From NCBI RefSeq assembly GCF_002204745.1, contig NZ_NIRR01000027.1, forward strand, positions 1-58,878: a stretch of DNA of 58,878 nt. The letters run 5' to 3'. Every line of letters starts with the position of its first letter. The stretch's first letter is position 1. The notes under the pieces were generated by a model. It saw nothing but the letters and a program-made list of their open reading frames with translations. It was not told where the DNA came from and did no database searches. Below, piece after piece: positions 1-8,708 of this stretch. A program made the position numbers and the translations under genes. This stretch comes from Hymenobacter amundsenii. GTDB taxonomy: Bacteria > Bacteroidota > Bacteroidia > Cytophagales > Hymenobacteraceae.

Positions 1-97
1 GCGTCAGACCAGCCAGGTGCTCGGCCAGGTAAGTGCCGGTGTAATTGACGTGGCTGCTGAGCAGAAATTGGCCGTAAAGCTGCACCGTGACTTTCAT
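1..97 (-). CDS. Transposase, N-terminal fragment (cut by window edge)
   Basis: A minus-strand ATG at 97 opens a frame that runs off the left edge, giving 32 residues that include LYGQFLLSS and NYTGTYLAEHL. This resembles the N-terminus of IS4/IS701-like DDE transposases, which often begin with a (Y)xxFLLSxxxNYTxTYLAxH pattern; I recognise the pattern from memory and it is not confirmed by search. The rest of the element lies outside the window. No terminal inverted repeat could be identified between 98 and 203. Confidence 0.5.
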   Translation of the reverse strand, partial: MKVTVQLYGQFLLSSHVNYTGTYLAEHLAGLT

Positions 98-203
98 GCC
101 TTTTTACTTCAATTTAACCCTTTTGCGTAAGTCCTAGACAAATTAGCTACGCGGTCCTTCCAATACGTTGTCGTACCGCCACACCACCACCACTCATTCA
201 CGG

Positions 204-746
204 TTACCAGCCTTCGCGGCGTCGCAGTTCTGTGAGGTGGGCTAGGTGGTGGCGGCTGTGCCAGGAGTAAAGTACCAGGGTTTGGTCGAGGGTGAATGTT
301 TTGCCGGTGCCCGGGTGGAAGAATGTGCGCTGCCACTGCGCGTCACTCAAGTTGCGCAGCAGTTGTACCCACCGGATATGCAGGGCCTCCAGCAGCGCCA
401 ACGATACGGCCGGGGGCGTGGTAGCATCGGGCAACTCGGCCCAGGCGGCTTCATCGTAGGGTTTGATAGTGGGGTTGTCCTCGGTGAGGGCAAATTTGAA
501 GCGCGCGTAAGCGTTCAGGTGCGAGTCGGGCAAATGGTGCACGAGTTGGCGCACGGTCCAGCCTCCAGGACGGTAGGGCGTATCGAGTTGGGCAGCCGAA
601 AGTCCGGTTATGGCCGCCCGCACCTGATCGGGCAAGGTGGCTAAGTGGGCCATGTAGGCCGTGCGGCTTCCCCGGTCGAGGGGCTCGTCGGGCAGTACGG
701 GCTGCCCAATGGGGTAGCGCAGATCGGGTGTAGTAGATTCGGGCAT
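204..746 (-). CDS. YfiT/DinB-family putative metal-dependent hydrolase (thiol S-transferase fold)
   Basis: 180 residues from the ATG at 746; a longer in-frame start upstream (800) adds a low-complexity leader and is not preferred. The N-terminal RYPIGQP followed by GGWTVRQLVHHLPDSHLNAY, and the C-terminal HSRHHLAHL, are the hallmarks of the YfiT/BstA branch of the DinB superfamily. Its members are four-helix-bundle proteins that bind a divalent metal through three histidines, visible here as one in the VHHLPDSH region and two in HSRHHLAH. Some relatives transfer bacillithiol, others have no known substrate, so the physiological role here is open. It stands alone on the minus strand. Confidence 0.85.
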   Translation of the reverse strand: MPESTTPDLRYPIGQPVLPDEPLDRGSRTAYMAHLATLPDQVRAAITGLSAAQLDTPYRPGGWTVRQLVHHLPDSHLNAYARFKFALTEDNPTIKPYDEAAWAELPDATTPPAVSLALLEALHIRWVQLLRNLSDAQWQRTFFHPGTGKTFTLDQTLVLYSWHSRHHLAHLTELRRREGW

Positions 747-877
747 GGAATAGAATTTAAGCCAAAATGGAGGCGGGCAGCAAGGTACGTCGCAAACCAA
801 AACCCCGGCCGGGCACAGGGCCCAGCCGGGGTTTTGGTTTGGTGAAGAAAGCTAGCAGCTAAAATCTCATCAGAGTT

Positions 878-1498
878 CTAACCGTCGCGCTTGTTGAGTT
901 CATCGCGAATTTTGGCGGCTTTCTCATAATCTTCGCGTTCCAGTGCCTGGGCCAGCATTTTGGTCAGTTCATCGAGCGAAACCTGGCCGCTGGGGTCGCG
1001 GGGCTCCGGCGTGGGCCGGGGCTGATCGGAGTCGGTATCGTCATCATCATCCTCGTCGTCGTCCGCATCGTCCGCGTTTTCATCAAGGTCGGAAAGAATG
1101 ATTCCGGCCTCGCTCAGCACGCTTTCAACCGTGAAGATGGACACCCCGAACCGCAGGCCGATGGCAATGGCATCCGACGGGCGCGCATCGAGCTCGAAGG
1201 TGCTGGCCCCATCGGAGCACACAATTTTGGAGTAGAACACGCCTTCTTTGAGGTCGGAAATTACCACTTCCAGTACCACTACGTGCACCTGCTCAGCAAA
1301 CGAGCGGAACAGGTCGTGGGTTAGGGGCCGGTTCGGGCTGATTTTTTCAATCTGGATGGCAATACTCTGCGCCTCGAACATGCCGATGATAATGGGCAGG
1401 CGGCGGTTGCCGGTCTTCTCGCCCAAAATAAGCGCGAAGGAACCCGACTGCGACTGGCTGGACGAAAGGCCCAGAATTTCGAGCGGTATTTTTTTCAC
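878..1498 (-). CDS. DUF151 bifunctional-nuclease family protein with C-terminal UVR motif
   Basis: 206 residues. Residues 1 to about 135 form the DUF151 (BFN) domain, with ILGLSSSQSQSG, LPIIIGMFEAQSIA and the conserved ARPSDAIAIGLR segment. A run of Asp and Glu (about 138-155) makes a flexible acidic linker, followed by a UVR-type helical hairpin near the C-terminus (LAQALEREDYEKAAKIRDEL), the module UvrB and UvrC use to bind each other. This DUF151-UVR architecture is common in Bacteroidetes. Plant and bacterial members have been reported to have nuclease activity, but the function here is inferred. It lies downstream of etfBA on the same strand, separated by a long inverted repeat. Confidence 0.85.
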   Translation of the reverse strand: MKKIPLEILGLSSSQSQSGSFALILGEKTGNRRLPIIIGMFEAQSIAIQIEKISPNRPLTHDLFRSFAEQVHVVVLEVVISDLKEGVFYSKIVCSDGASTFELDARPSDAIAIGLRFGVSIFTVESVLSEAGIILSDLDENADDADDDEDDDDDTDSDQPRPTPEPRDPSGQVSLDELTKMLAQALEREDYEKAAKIRDELNKRDG

Positions 1499-1518
1499 AA
1501 GCGGATTCTTGGAGAATG

Positions 1519-1616
1519 TACTAATGTGTTAAATGCGAAAATGGGTTGATGCGCTGAATAGCAGAAGATAATTCGATTTCCGCGTTCGGCGCATCAACCC
1601 ATTTACTACATTAGTT
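1519..1616 (+). repeat. Long inverted repeat, possible terminator after etfA
   Basis: The 16-nt arms at 1539-1554 and 1589-1604 (core GGGTTGATGCGC and its complement) are perfect. They are bracketed by ACTAATGT (1519-1526) and its complement ACATTAGT (1609-1616). The loop is 34 nt. The right outer arm overlaps the etfA stop codon. It belongs to the same class of intergenic palindromes seen elsewhere in the window. Confidence 0.75.
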
Positions 1617-2588
1617 TAATTCCTTTACGGCCTGGGTCAGCTTGGGCAGCACGTCGAACACGTCGCCCACGATGCCGTAATCAGCAGCCTTGAAGAAGGG
1701 AGCCTCAGGGTCTTTGTTGATGACCACGATGACCTTGCTGGAGTTCACGCCGGCCAAGTGCTGGATGGCACCCGAAATGCCGCAGGCGATGTACAGGTTC
1801 GGCGACACCGTGATACCGGTCTGGCCTACGTGCTCGTGGTGAGGGCGCCAATCGACGTCGGACACTGGCTTGGAGCAGGCCGTAGCCGCGCCCAGCGCCT
1901 TGGCCAAGTCTTCGATGAGGTTCCAGTTCTCGGGGCCTTTCATGCCGCGGCCACCCGAAACAACGAGGTCGGCCTCGGGCAGCAGTACGCCGCCGGCCTG
2001 GTCCTGCATCACTACTTCCTTGGGCGCGTCGGCGAAATCGGCGTCCGTAAGTTGGGCCGAGAACGACTCCACTTGGGCCGTCTTGCCTTCCTCATGCAAC
2101 GCCTCAATGGAGTTTTTCTTAACGGCAATGATCTTCCGGTCACCCTCCAGCATCACGTCGGCAAAGGCTTTACCCGAGAACACACCGCGCTTCACCACGA
2201 ACGAGCCGCCCTCCGTCTGGGGTAGGGCTACTACGTTGGTAGCGAGGCTCGCTTCTAGGCGAATCGAGAGGCGCGAGCCCACGGCCGCACCAATGTTGGA
2301 GTTGGCCAGCACGATGAGCTTGGAATCTTCTTTCTGCGCGGCGGTGGCAATCAGCTTGGTGTAGGCACCGTTCACGAACTCCTTCAGGCGGGGCTCCGAA
2401 TCGTAGAGCACCTTCGTGATGCCCTGCTCGCCGAGCTTGGCCAAGTTGGCTTCGGTGGCCTCGCCCACGGCTACGGCCGTAGCCGTGGTACCCAGCATCT
2501 GGGCCACCTGGCTACCGTAAGAAGCCACTTCCAGCGAGGACTTCTTTACCTCGCCGCCGTCACATTCAACAACTACTAATACAGACAT
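1611..2588 (-). CDS. etfA: Electron transfer flavoprotein alpha subunit
   Basis: 325 residues, the usual length for EtfA. The N-terminal domain starts [19 protein letters not shown]. The C-terminal FAD-binding domain has the expected order: [11 protein letters not shown], then [40 protein letters not shown] and [21 protein letters not shown]. With EtfB it forms a heterodimer carrying FAD that takes electrons from acyl-CoA and other dehydrogenases and passes them to ETF-quinone oxidoreductase. It sits 114 nt downstream of etfB on the same strand, so the pair is probably co-transcribed even though a small repeat separates them. Confidence 0.97.
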   Translation of the reverse strand: MSVLVVVECDGGEVKKSSLEVASYGSQVAQMLGTTATAVAVGEATEANLAKLGEQGITKVLYDSEPRLKEFVNGAYTKLIATAAQKEDSKLIVLANSNIGAAVGSRLSIRLEASLATNVVALPQTEGGSFVVKRGVFSGKAFADVMLEGDRKIIAVKKNSIEALHEEGKTAQVESFSAQLTDADFADAPKEVVMQDQAGGVLLPEADLVVSGGRGMKGPENWNLIEDLAKALGAATACSKPVSDVDWRPHHEHVGQTGITVSPNLYIACGISGAIQHLAGVNSSKVIVVINKDPEAPFFKAADYGIVGDVFDVLPKLTQAVKELN

Positions 2589-2598
2589 TTTTTCAGAT

Positions 2599-2674
2599 AT
2601 GAGATGTGAGAAATGAGATGTGAGACCTTTGGCAGAAACGAAGTAAATACAGACCCGGCAGTATGGGGTCTCAC
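2599..2674 (-). repeat. Heptamer repeats and small inverted repeat between etfB and etfA
   Basis: Four 7-nt units lie in tandem at 2599-2626 (ATGAGAT, GTGAGAA, ATGAGAT, GTGAGAC). The last of them, GTGAGACC (2620-2627), pairs with GGTCTCAC at 2667-2674. The GTGAGAA unit is the same heptamer that is repeated at 47073-47106. Confidence 0.7.
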
Positions 2675-2702
2675 TTCTCGCCTCTCGGTACTCACTTCTG
2701 CA

Positions 2703-3443
2703 TTAAATTACCTTGGCCTCGTTACGAAGCAGCTTAATCAGTTCACCGGCATTTTCGGCCGGAATGAGCTTAACGCCCTGCTTGGCAGGTGGTAGCGCGA
2801 AGGTTTCCACCTCAGTGCGGGGAGCATCGGTGGTGGGCTCCACTACTTTCAAGGGCTTGGTGCGGGCCGTCATGATGCCGCGCATGTTGGGGATGCGGGG
2901 CTCGCACATCGGCTGCTGGCAGGAAGCCACGAAAGGCGTATTCACCTCCACGATTTCCTTACCGCCTTCGATTTCACGCTCCAATGTGGCCGTGTTGCCG
3001 CTCATGTCGAGCTTCATGGCCGGGGCTACGGTCGGGATACTGAGCAACTCGCCCACCATGCCGTGCACCTGAAAACCGTTGTAGTCGATGCTTTCCTTGC
3101 CCATTAGAATAACGTCGTAGCCACCTTCTTTGGCTACGCTGGCAATCTGCTTAGCCACGAAAAACGCGTCTTTAGGATGGGCGTTGATGCGGATAGCATC
3201 GTCGGCACCAATGGCCAGGGCCTTGCGGATATTGGGCTCGGTATCGGCTTCGCCGACGTTGAGCACCGTAACGGTGCCGGCGCCCTGGGCCTCTTTGAGC
3301 TCAATGGCGCGGGTGAGGGCGTACTCATCCCAAGGGTTAATAACGAACTGCACCCCGGCCTTATTAAACTCCTTATTATCGGGCGTGAAGGTGATTTTGG
3401 TGGTCGTGTCGGGTACGTTGCTGATGCAAACGAGAAACTTCAT
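2703..3443 (-). CDS. etfB: Electron transfer flavoprotein beta subunit
   Basis: 246 residues. It starts MKFLVCISNVPDTTTKI, continues with the NPWDEYALTRAIELKE segment, and has DAIRINAHPKDAFFVAKQIA. The ETF beta signature region VNTPFVASCQQPMCEPRIPNMRGIMTARTKPL covers the adenine-nucleotide (AMP) binding part. It is the small partner of EtfA and the first gene of an etfB-etfA unit. The 72 nt to the divergently transcribed TPR-like gene should hold both promoters, but no clear box was identified. Confidence 0.97.
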   Translation of the reverse strand: MKFLVCISNVPDTTTKITFTPDNKEFNKAGVQFVINPWDEYALTRAIELKEAQGAGTVTVLNVGEADTEPNIRKALAIGADDAIRINAHPKDAFFVAKQIASVAKEGGYDVILMGKESIDYNGFQVHGMVGELLSIPTVAPAMKLDMSGNTATLEREIEGGKEIVEVNTPFVASCQQPMCEPRIPNMRGIMTARTKPLKVVEPTTDAPRTEVETFALPPAKQGVKLIPAENAGELIKLLRNEAKVI

Positions 3444-3515
3444 CTACCGCTGCTTATATGGAAGAAACTAAAGAAAGTGTCAAATTTGGGCGAAGATACT
3501 CAAAACTCCTGCCCT

Positions 3516-3854
3516 ATGGAAACCGCGCCCAGCCGTTTACAACAACTCCTGGCCTTCTACGAAGACGACCCTACTGACGCGTTTACCATTTACGCGCTGG
3601 CCACCGAATACCGCGAAACAGAACCCGAAACAGCCATGCGCTACTACCGGATACTGCTTGACCAACACCCGGATTATGTGGGTACGTACTATCATGCCGG
3701 CAAGATGCTCCAGCACCTTCAAAAGCCAGATGAAGCCGAAAAAGTTTATCAAAAAGGCCTCCGCGTAGCCCGTAAAGACGGCCAAATGCACGCCGCCAGC
3801 GAAATCCAGCAAGCCCTAAATCAACTGTTGGGCTTGGATTACGAGGACGATTGA
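3516..3854 (+). CDS. Small TPR-repeat protein
   Basis: 112 residues from ATG 3516; the open frame continues upstream but that part is antisense to etfB. Two to three tetratricopeptide-like helical hairpins are visible. One runs over DAFTIYALATEYRETEPETAMRYYRILL, the next has GTYYHAGKMLQHLQKPDEAEKVYQKGL with the typical YxxAGxxxxxxxxxxEAExxYxxGL spacing, and the tail is acidic (LGLDYEDD). There is no signal peptide, so it is probably a cytoplasmic protein-protein adaptor. It is divergent from etfB. No specific function can be assigned. Confidence 0.8.
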   Translation: METAPSRLQQLLAFYEDDPTDAFTIYALATEYRETEPETAMRYYRILLDQHPDYVGTYYHAGKMLQHLQKPDEAEKVYQKGLRVARKDGQMHAASEIQQALNQLLGLDYEDD

Positions 3855-4053
3855 TTGGTATTTAATTGATTGGTGATTTAAGTAAGCATATCGCGCCGAG
3901 TACAGCCGCTACGGCGACGACGCTGAGTTGTAGCCAGAGCAGCAACTAGAGCCGGTACTGGTGGGCTAGGGTGGCAGAATTATGAAAGAAGGGGTAAGTT
4001 GCCCGGCAGTTTGCCAAACGTCCTGTCCCTTCTTCTTTGGAAGACGCTGGTTA

Positions 4054-4935
4054 CTACTTTACCGCTACGCCCCCGGCTTCCAGCACTTTCTGAAAGAACA
4101 GCAGATGATACGGCAGCGCGTTCTGCCAGTATTCCCAGGTGTGGGCGCCGGGCCGCTCGGTGTAGTCGTGGGGCGTGTGGTTGTAGACGAGGCGGCGGTG
4201 GACTTCGCGGTTGATGTCGATGAGGAAATCGTCCACGCCGCAGTCAATAATAAGGGGCAACCTGTTGCCGTAGAGCGCATCGGTCATGTTGACCACTGAG
4301 TTCGTGCTGTACACATTGGGCGCGGGGCCTTCCGGGCCGAGGATGGGGTTGAACCGGCTCTGGCGCTGCTGGGCTTCCTGGGGGTTGAGCTTACGGTTGG
4401 TGATGCTCAGGTCTAGCGCCCCGCTCATGCTGCCGGCTGCCGCAAACAGCTCCGGGTGCCGCCCCGAGAGGTACAGCGCCCCGTGCCCGCCCATCGAAAG
4501 GCCCGTAATGACACGGCCTTCCTTGCGGGCCACGGTGCGGTAGGTCTGGTCTATTTTGCCGATGACGTCCTGTGTGATGTAGGTTTCGAACTGGCTGACC
4601 TTGTTCACCGGCGAGTCGAGGTAGAAGCTGAACGTTTCGCCCTCGGGCGTTACAATCAGCAGGTTGTACTGGTCGGCGAGGCGGTGGAGCAGGGTTTTGT
4701 CGGGCGTTTTGCTGGTCCAGTCGGCGAAGTGGCCGTAGGCGCCGTGCAGCAGGTAGAGCACCGGGTAGCGGGCCTTTTTGTTTTTGGCGTAGGAGGCCGG
4801 CACCACCACGGCCGCCCGGTAAGTGCGCTGCATAGCGGCGCTCGGAATGTCGAGCGTATCGACGCGGGCGGCCTGGGCCAGCGGGGCGGCCGACAGGCTC
4901 AGTAGCAGTAGCACCAGAAGGCGGAGAGTTTTCAT
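4054..4935 (-). CDS. Secreted esterase of the esterase D / feruloyl esterase-like alpha/beta-hydrolase family
   Basis: 293 residues with a signal peptide (MKTLRLLVLLLLSLSAAPLAQA, cleavage near residue 22). The oxyanion region is YLLHGAYGHFADW (about 61-73) and the nucleophile elbow is GLSMGGHGA, with Ser147. Candidate acid and base are the Asp in IDCGVDDFL (about 240) and the His in RPGAHTWEYW (about 273). This is the layout of S-formylglutathione hydrolase-like and mycolyltransferase-like esterases (PF00756). Export points to a periplasmic or extracellular substrate, perhaps an ester-linked polysaccharide or xenobiotic. It is a single minus-strand gene. Confidence 0.88.
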   Translation of the reverse strand: MKTLRLLVLLLLSLSAAPLAQAARVDTLDIPSAAMQRTYRAAVVVPASYAKNKKARYPVLYLLHGAYGHFADWTSKTPDKTLLHRLADQYNLLIVTPEGETFSFYLDSPVNKVSQFETYITQDVIGKIDQTYRTVARKEGRVITGLSMGGHGALYLSGRHPELFAAAGSMSGALDLSITNRKLNPQEAQQRQSRFNPILGPEGPAPNVYSTNSVVNMTDALYGNRLPLIIDCGVDDFLIDINREVHRRLVYNHTPHDYTERPGAHTWEYWQNALPYHLLFFQKVLEAGGVAVK

Positions 4936-4997
4936 ACTTTCAGGAACGGTTTGTCTTTTGCCGGAAAGTACGGATTCCTTCCTAACCCCTCCTGCCC

Positions 4998-5897
4998 ATG
5001 CCTACGCCTACGCCCGCTTCCGCCTGGCCCGCTTTGCCCCTGGCCGACTGGGCCGACACCTTCGCCACCCTGCACATGTGGACCCAGGTGGTGGGCAAAA
5101 TCCGGCTGGCCTGCACGCCCCTCATCAACCAGTTCTGGAACGTGCCGCTCTACGTCTCGGCCCGGGGCCTGACTACCTCGGCCATGCCCCACGGGCACCG
5201 CAGCTTCGAAATCGAGTTTGACTTTGTTGACCACCAACTGCATATAAGGTGCTCCGATGGGGCCAGCCGCCAGTTAGTGTTGCGGCCGCGCTCCGTGGCC
5301 GCGTTTTACCGAGAAGTGTTGGGCCTACTCTCGGAACTGGGCATCGAGGTGAAAATCTGGCCGGTGCCGGTGGAAGTGGAGCACCCCATTCCGTTTGCCC
5401 AGGACGAGCAGCACGCCAGCTACGACCCGAAGGCCGCCCACCGGTTCTGGCGCGCCCTCACCTTAATGACGCCGGTGCTGGAGCAGTTCCGGGCTGGTTT
5501 CGTAGGCAAGTGCAGCCCGGTGCACTTCTTCTGGGGCTCGTTCGATCTGGCCGTTACGCGCTTTTCGGGCCGCCCCGCCCCCGTAAAGCCCGAGGCGGAC
5601 TTTATCACGCAGGAAGCCTACTCCCAGGAAGTCATCAGCCACGGATTCTGGCCGGGTGGCAACGGGCAGGAGGCGGCCTTTTACGCCTACTGCGTACCGG
5701 CCCCCGCGGGCTTTGCCGAAGCCACAGTGCAGCCGGAGGAAGCATTTTATAGCACCGAACTGAGCGAATTCCTGCTGCCTTACGAAGCCGTTCGGACTGC
5801 CCCCGACCCGGCCGCCGCCCTGCGTGCATTCCTGACCAGCACCTACGAAGCCGGAGCTACTCTCGCCGGCTGGGACCGGGAGGCCCTGGAACGGTAA
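4998..5897 (+). CDS. DUF5996 family protein
   Basis: 299 residues. The order LPLADWADTFATLHMWTQVVGKIRLA, NQFWNVPLYVSARGLTTS, FEIEFDFVDHQL, then PVHFFWGSFDLAVTRFSGR and ISHGFWPGGNG matches the DUF5996 family as I recall it. That family is soluble, often annotated as hypothetical, and has no established activity. There is no signal peptide or membrane segment. It is divergent from the esterase gene at 4054-4935 with only 62 nt between start codons, so the two may share a control region. Confidence 0.8.
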   Translation: MPTPTPASAWPALPLADWADTFATLHMWTQVVGKIRLACTPLINQFWNVPLYVSARGLTTSAMPHGHRSFEIEFDFVDHQLHIRCSDGASRQLVLRPRSVAAFYREVLGLLSELGIEVKIWPVPVEVEHPIPFAQDEQHASYDPKAAHRFWRALTLMTPVLEQFRAGFVGKCSPVHFFWGSFDLAVTRFSGRPAPVKPEADFITQEAYSQEVISHGFWPGGNGQEAAFYAYCVPAPAGFAEATVQPEEAFYSTELSEFLLPYEAVRTAPDPAAALRAFLTSTYEAGATLAGWDREALER

Positions 5898-6011
5898 CTT
5901 GGCGGGGCAACCCTGGCGGCGGTTCGTGCATCCTTACCCCACACCGACAGCGTTGCTTTCCCGAAAAGTTTGCAACTAGCACCCTGAATTTCCCCTCCTC
6001 CTTTATTCCTT

Positions 6012-8480
6012 ATGACCAACGCCCTGTTACTCGGCCTCGGCCTGCTGGGGGCCGCGCCGGCCTTCGCCCAGAACGCGCCCACCCGCCCCGATTCGGTAGC
6101 CACCCTCCCCTACCGCGCCTCCCGCACCAAAACCAACGACTTGGTGCATACCAAGCTCGATGTACGTTTCGATTACGCTAAGCGCCAACTATTGGGCAAG
6201 GAGTGGATTACGCTTCAGCCCCACGGCTACCCCACCGACTCGCTGCGCCTCGATGCCAAAGGCATGGACATCAAATCGGTGACGATGCTGGACAAGGACG
6301 TGGCGAAAACCCTCACGTTTGGCTACGACGGTGAGCAGCTCAATATTAAACTCGACAAAACCTATGCCCCGGGCCAGGCCTACACGGTTTACCTGGAGTA
6401 CGTGGCCAAGCCCGACGAGCTGAAGGTCAAGGGCAGCGCCGCCATCACTGATGCCAAGGGTCTGTATTTCATCAACCCCGACAGCAGTGTGGCCGGCAAG
6501 CCCCGCCAGATCTGGACCCAGGGCGAGACGGAGGCTTCATCGGCTTGGTTCCCAACCATCGACTCGCCCAACCAGAAAACGACCCAGGAAATTGCCATGA
6601 CCGTGCCCGCGCGCTACGTGACGCTGAGCAACGGCCGCCTGGATACGCAGAAAAACAACGCCGACGGCACCCGCACCGACACCTGGAAGATGGAGCTGCC
6701 TCACTCGCCTTACCTGTTTATGATGGCGGTGGGCGACTTCAAAATCACGAAGGAAACCTGGCGCGGCAAGGAGGTTAACTATTACCTCGAACCCAAGTAC
6801 GCGCCCTTCGCCAAGCAGATCTTCGGCAATACGCCCGAAATGCTGGAGTTCTTTTCCACTAAGCTCGGGGTGGAATATCCGTGGAATAAATACTCGCAGA
6901 TTGTGGTGCGCGACTACGTGAGCGGGGCCATGGAAAACACCTCGGCCACGCTGCACGGCGAGTTTCTGCAGAAGGACGCCCGTGAGGCGCTGGACGCCGA
7001 GTACGACCGGGGCGAGTCGGTAATTGCCCACGAGCTGTTTCACCAATGGTTTGGCGACTACGTGACGGCCGAAAGCTGGAGCAACCTGACGGTGAACGAG
7101 TCGTTTGCCGACTTCTCGGAGGCGCTCTGGGCTGAGCACAAGTACGGCCAGGAGGCCGGCGACGCCCACGCTTACCAGAACATGCGCAACTACCTGCGCA
7201 GCCCCCGCGACGCCCAGAAAAACCTGGTGCGCTTCCACTACGCCGACAAGGAGGACATGTTTGATTTGGTCAGCTACCAGAAGGGCGGCCAGATCCTGAA
7301 CATGCTGCGTAATTACCTCGGCGAGGAAGTCTTCTTCAAGGGTCTGCAGAAATACCTCACCGACAACAAGTTCAACAACGGCGAAGCCCACCAGCTGCGC
7401 CTGGCCATGGAAGCCGTGTCGGGCCAGGATTTGAACTGGTTCTTCAACCAGTGGTACTTCGGCGCGGGCCACCCCGTCGTGACTATCGACTACAACTACG
7501 ACCAGCTCAACAAGCAGCAGCTCGTGACCATCAAGCAGACCCAGCCCGGCCAGGTATTCGAGCTACCGATGGCCATCGACGTGTACCAGAATGGTAAGCC
7601 CGTCCGCCACCGCGTAACCATGACCCAGGCCACCCAGACGTTCCGGCTGCCCGCTGCCAGCAAGCCTGAGCTGGTGAACGTGGACGCCGATAAGGTGCTG
7701 CTCTGGCAGAAAAAGGACAACAAGCCCTTCTCAGAATTCGCCTACCAGTACCGGACCGCCCCGCGTTACGTGGACCGACGTGAGGCCGTGGCCGCCGCCG
7801 CCCAGCTGCCCACCGATGCCGCCGCCCGCCAGTTGCTGCTCACGGCCCTGAGCGACAAGAGCGAACTGATGCGCCGCGCAGCCCTCTCGTCGCTCAAGCT
7901 CGATGACAAATCGGTGGCTAAGTCGGCTTCCTTGGTTATCCGCAAGCAGTTGGCCCAGGAGAAGAACAATAACAATCGGGCGGCCCTGCTCCAGGCCTTG
8001 GCCGTCATCAACGACAAAAAGGATGAAAAGACGTTTGTAAAAGCGCTTAACAGCCAGTCGTACGCGGTGCAGGGCGCCGCCCTCGAAGGATTGGCTGCTG
8101 TGCAGCCAAAGCAGGCTTTGGCCCGGGCCAAAGCCCTGGAACCTGGGGCCAAGGGCGACATATCGGCCGCCATTGCCAACGTGTATGCCACGGCCGGCGA
8201 CGCCAGCACCTGGCCCTACGTGCGCGACCAGTTCGACGCCGCCGGTCCCCAGGGCAAGTTCCAGATGCTGGAGAGCTTGGTGGGTTTAATGGCCCGCCTC
8301 GACGACGCTACAGTGTTGCGCGAAGGCGTGGACCGGCTCCAGAAAACGGCCATCCAGTACAAGCAGTACGGTGCGGCTCAGCCTATCCTCGGGATGCTCG
8401 AAAAGGTAAAACAGAGCAAGCCTGCCGACCAGCAAGCCACGGTGCAGGCCGCTGAAGACGCCATTAAGGCCGCTCTGTAA
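6012..8480 (+). CDS. M1 family aminopeptidase with C-terminal HEAT-like repeats
   Basis: 822 residues, with signal peptide MTNALLLGLGLLGAAPAFAQ. The exopeptidase motif GAMEN is at 305-309 and the zinc site HELFH at 340-344, with the third ligand Glu363 in NESF, the classic HEXXH-18-E spacing. The catalytic domain is followed by a beta-rich segment (about 495-570) and by alpha-helical repeats (about 590-822) resembling HEAT repeats, as in other Bacteroidetes M1 enzymes. It is expected to remove N-terminal residues from peptides in the periplasm or outside the cell. All key residues are present. A 7-mer tandem repeat starts 2 nt after the stop. Confidence 0.95.
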   Translation: MTNALLLGLGLLGAAPAFAQNAPTRPDSVATLPYRASRTKTNDLVHTKLDVRFDYAKRQLLGKEWITLQPHGYPTDSLRLDAKGMDIKSVTMLDKDVAKTLTFGYDGEQLNIKLDKTYAPGQAYTVYLEYVAKPDELKVKGSAAITDAKGLYFINPDSSVAGKPRQIWTQGETEASSAWFPTIDSPNQKTTQEIAMTVPARYVTLSNGRLDTQKNNADGTRTDTWKMELPHSPYLFMMAVGDFKITKETWRGKEVNYYLEPKYAPFAKQIFGNTPEMLEFFSTKLGVEYPWNKYSQIVVRDYVSGAMENTSATLHGEFLQKDAREALDAEYDRGESVIAHELFHQWFGDYVTAESWSNLTVNESFADFSEALWAEHKYGQEAGDAHAYQNMRNYLRSPRDAQKNLVRFHYADKEDMFDLVSYQKGGQILNMLRNYLGEEVFFKGLQKYLTDNKFNNGEAHQLRLAMEAVSGQDLNWFFNQWYFGAGHPVVTIDYNYDQLNKQQLVTIKQTQPGQVFELPMAIDVYQNGKPVRHRVTMTQATQTFRLPAASKPELVNVDADKVLLWQKKDNKPFSEFAYQYRTAPRYVDRREAVAAAAQLPTDAAARQLLLTALSDKSELMRRAALSSLKLDDKSVAKSASLVIRKQLAQEKNNNNRAALLQALAVINDKKDEKTFVKALNSQSYAVQGAALEGLAAVQPKQALARAKALEPGAKGDISAAIANVYATAGDASTWPYVRDQFDAAGPQGKFQMLESLVGLMARLDDATVLREGVDRLQKTAIQYKQYGAAQPILGMLEKVKQSKPADQQATVQAAEDAIKAAL

Positions 8481-8481
8481 A

Positions 8482-8533
8482 CTGTTAGCTGTTAGCTGTT
8501 AGCTGTTAGCTGTTAGCTGTTAGCTGTTAGCTG
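8482..8533. repeat. Heptanucleotide tandem repeat (CTGTTAG)7
   Basis: Seven perfect copies of CTGTTAG plus a partial CTG directly follow the aminopeptidase stop codon and abut the palindrome at 8535-8637. Copy number of such arrays is expected to vary between strains. Confidence 0.95.
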
Positions 8534-8534
8534 A

Positions 8535-8637
8535 AGAACGTCATTGCGAGTGCAGCGAAGAATCTCGCGTGCTAATCGTTGGAGTAATCCTTAACGACAG
8601 CACGCGAGATTCTTCGCTGCACTCGCAATGACGTTCT
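8535..8637. repeat. Perfect 39-bp inverted repeat (dispersed palindromic element)
   Basis: Arms 8535-8573 and 8599-8637 are exact reverse complements around a 25-nt spacer. The outer end reads AACGTCATTGCGAG and the inner part GAAGAATCTCGCG. The same motifs recur at 47133-47275, and related ends (GTCATnCTGAGC) occur at 24961-25090 and 37074-37171. The folded RNA would be a very strong hairpin lying between the aminopeptidase and the next gene on the same strand. Confidence 0.95.
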
Positions 8638-8708
8638 TTCGTTGGCCACTGTTCCCCCTACCAGTACCGAAACTGAACTTTTCCGGGATACCGAACGTCG
8701 TGGCAGCC

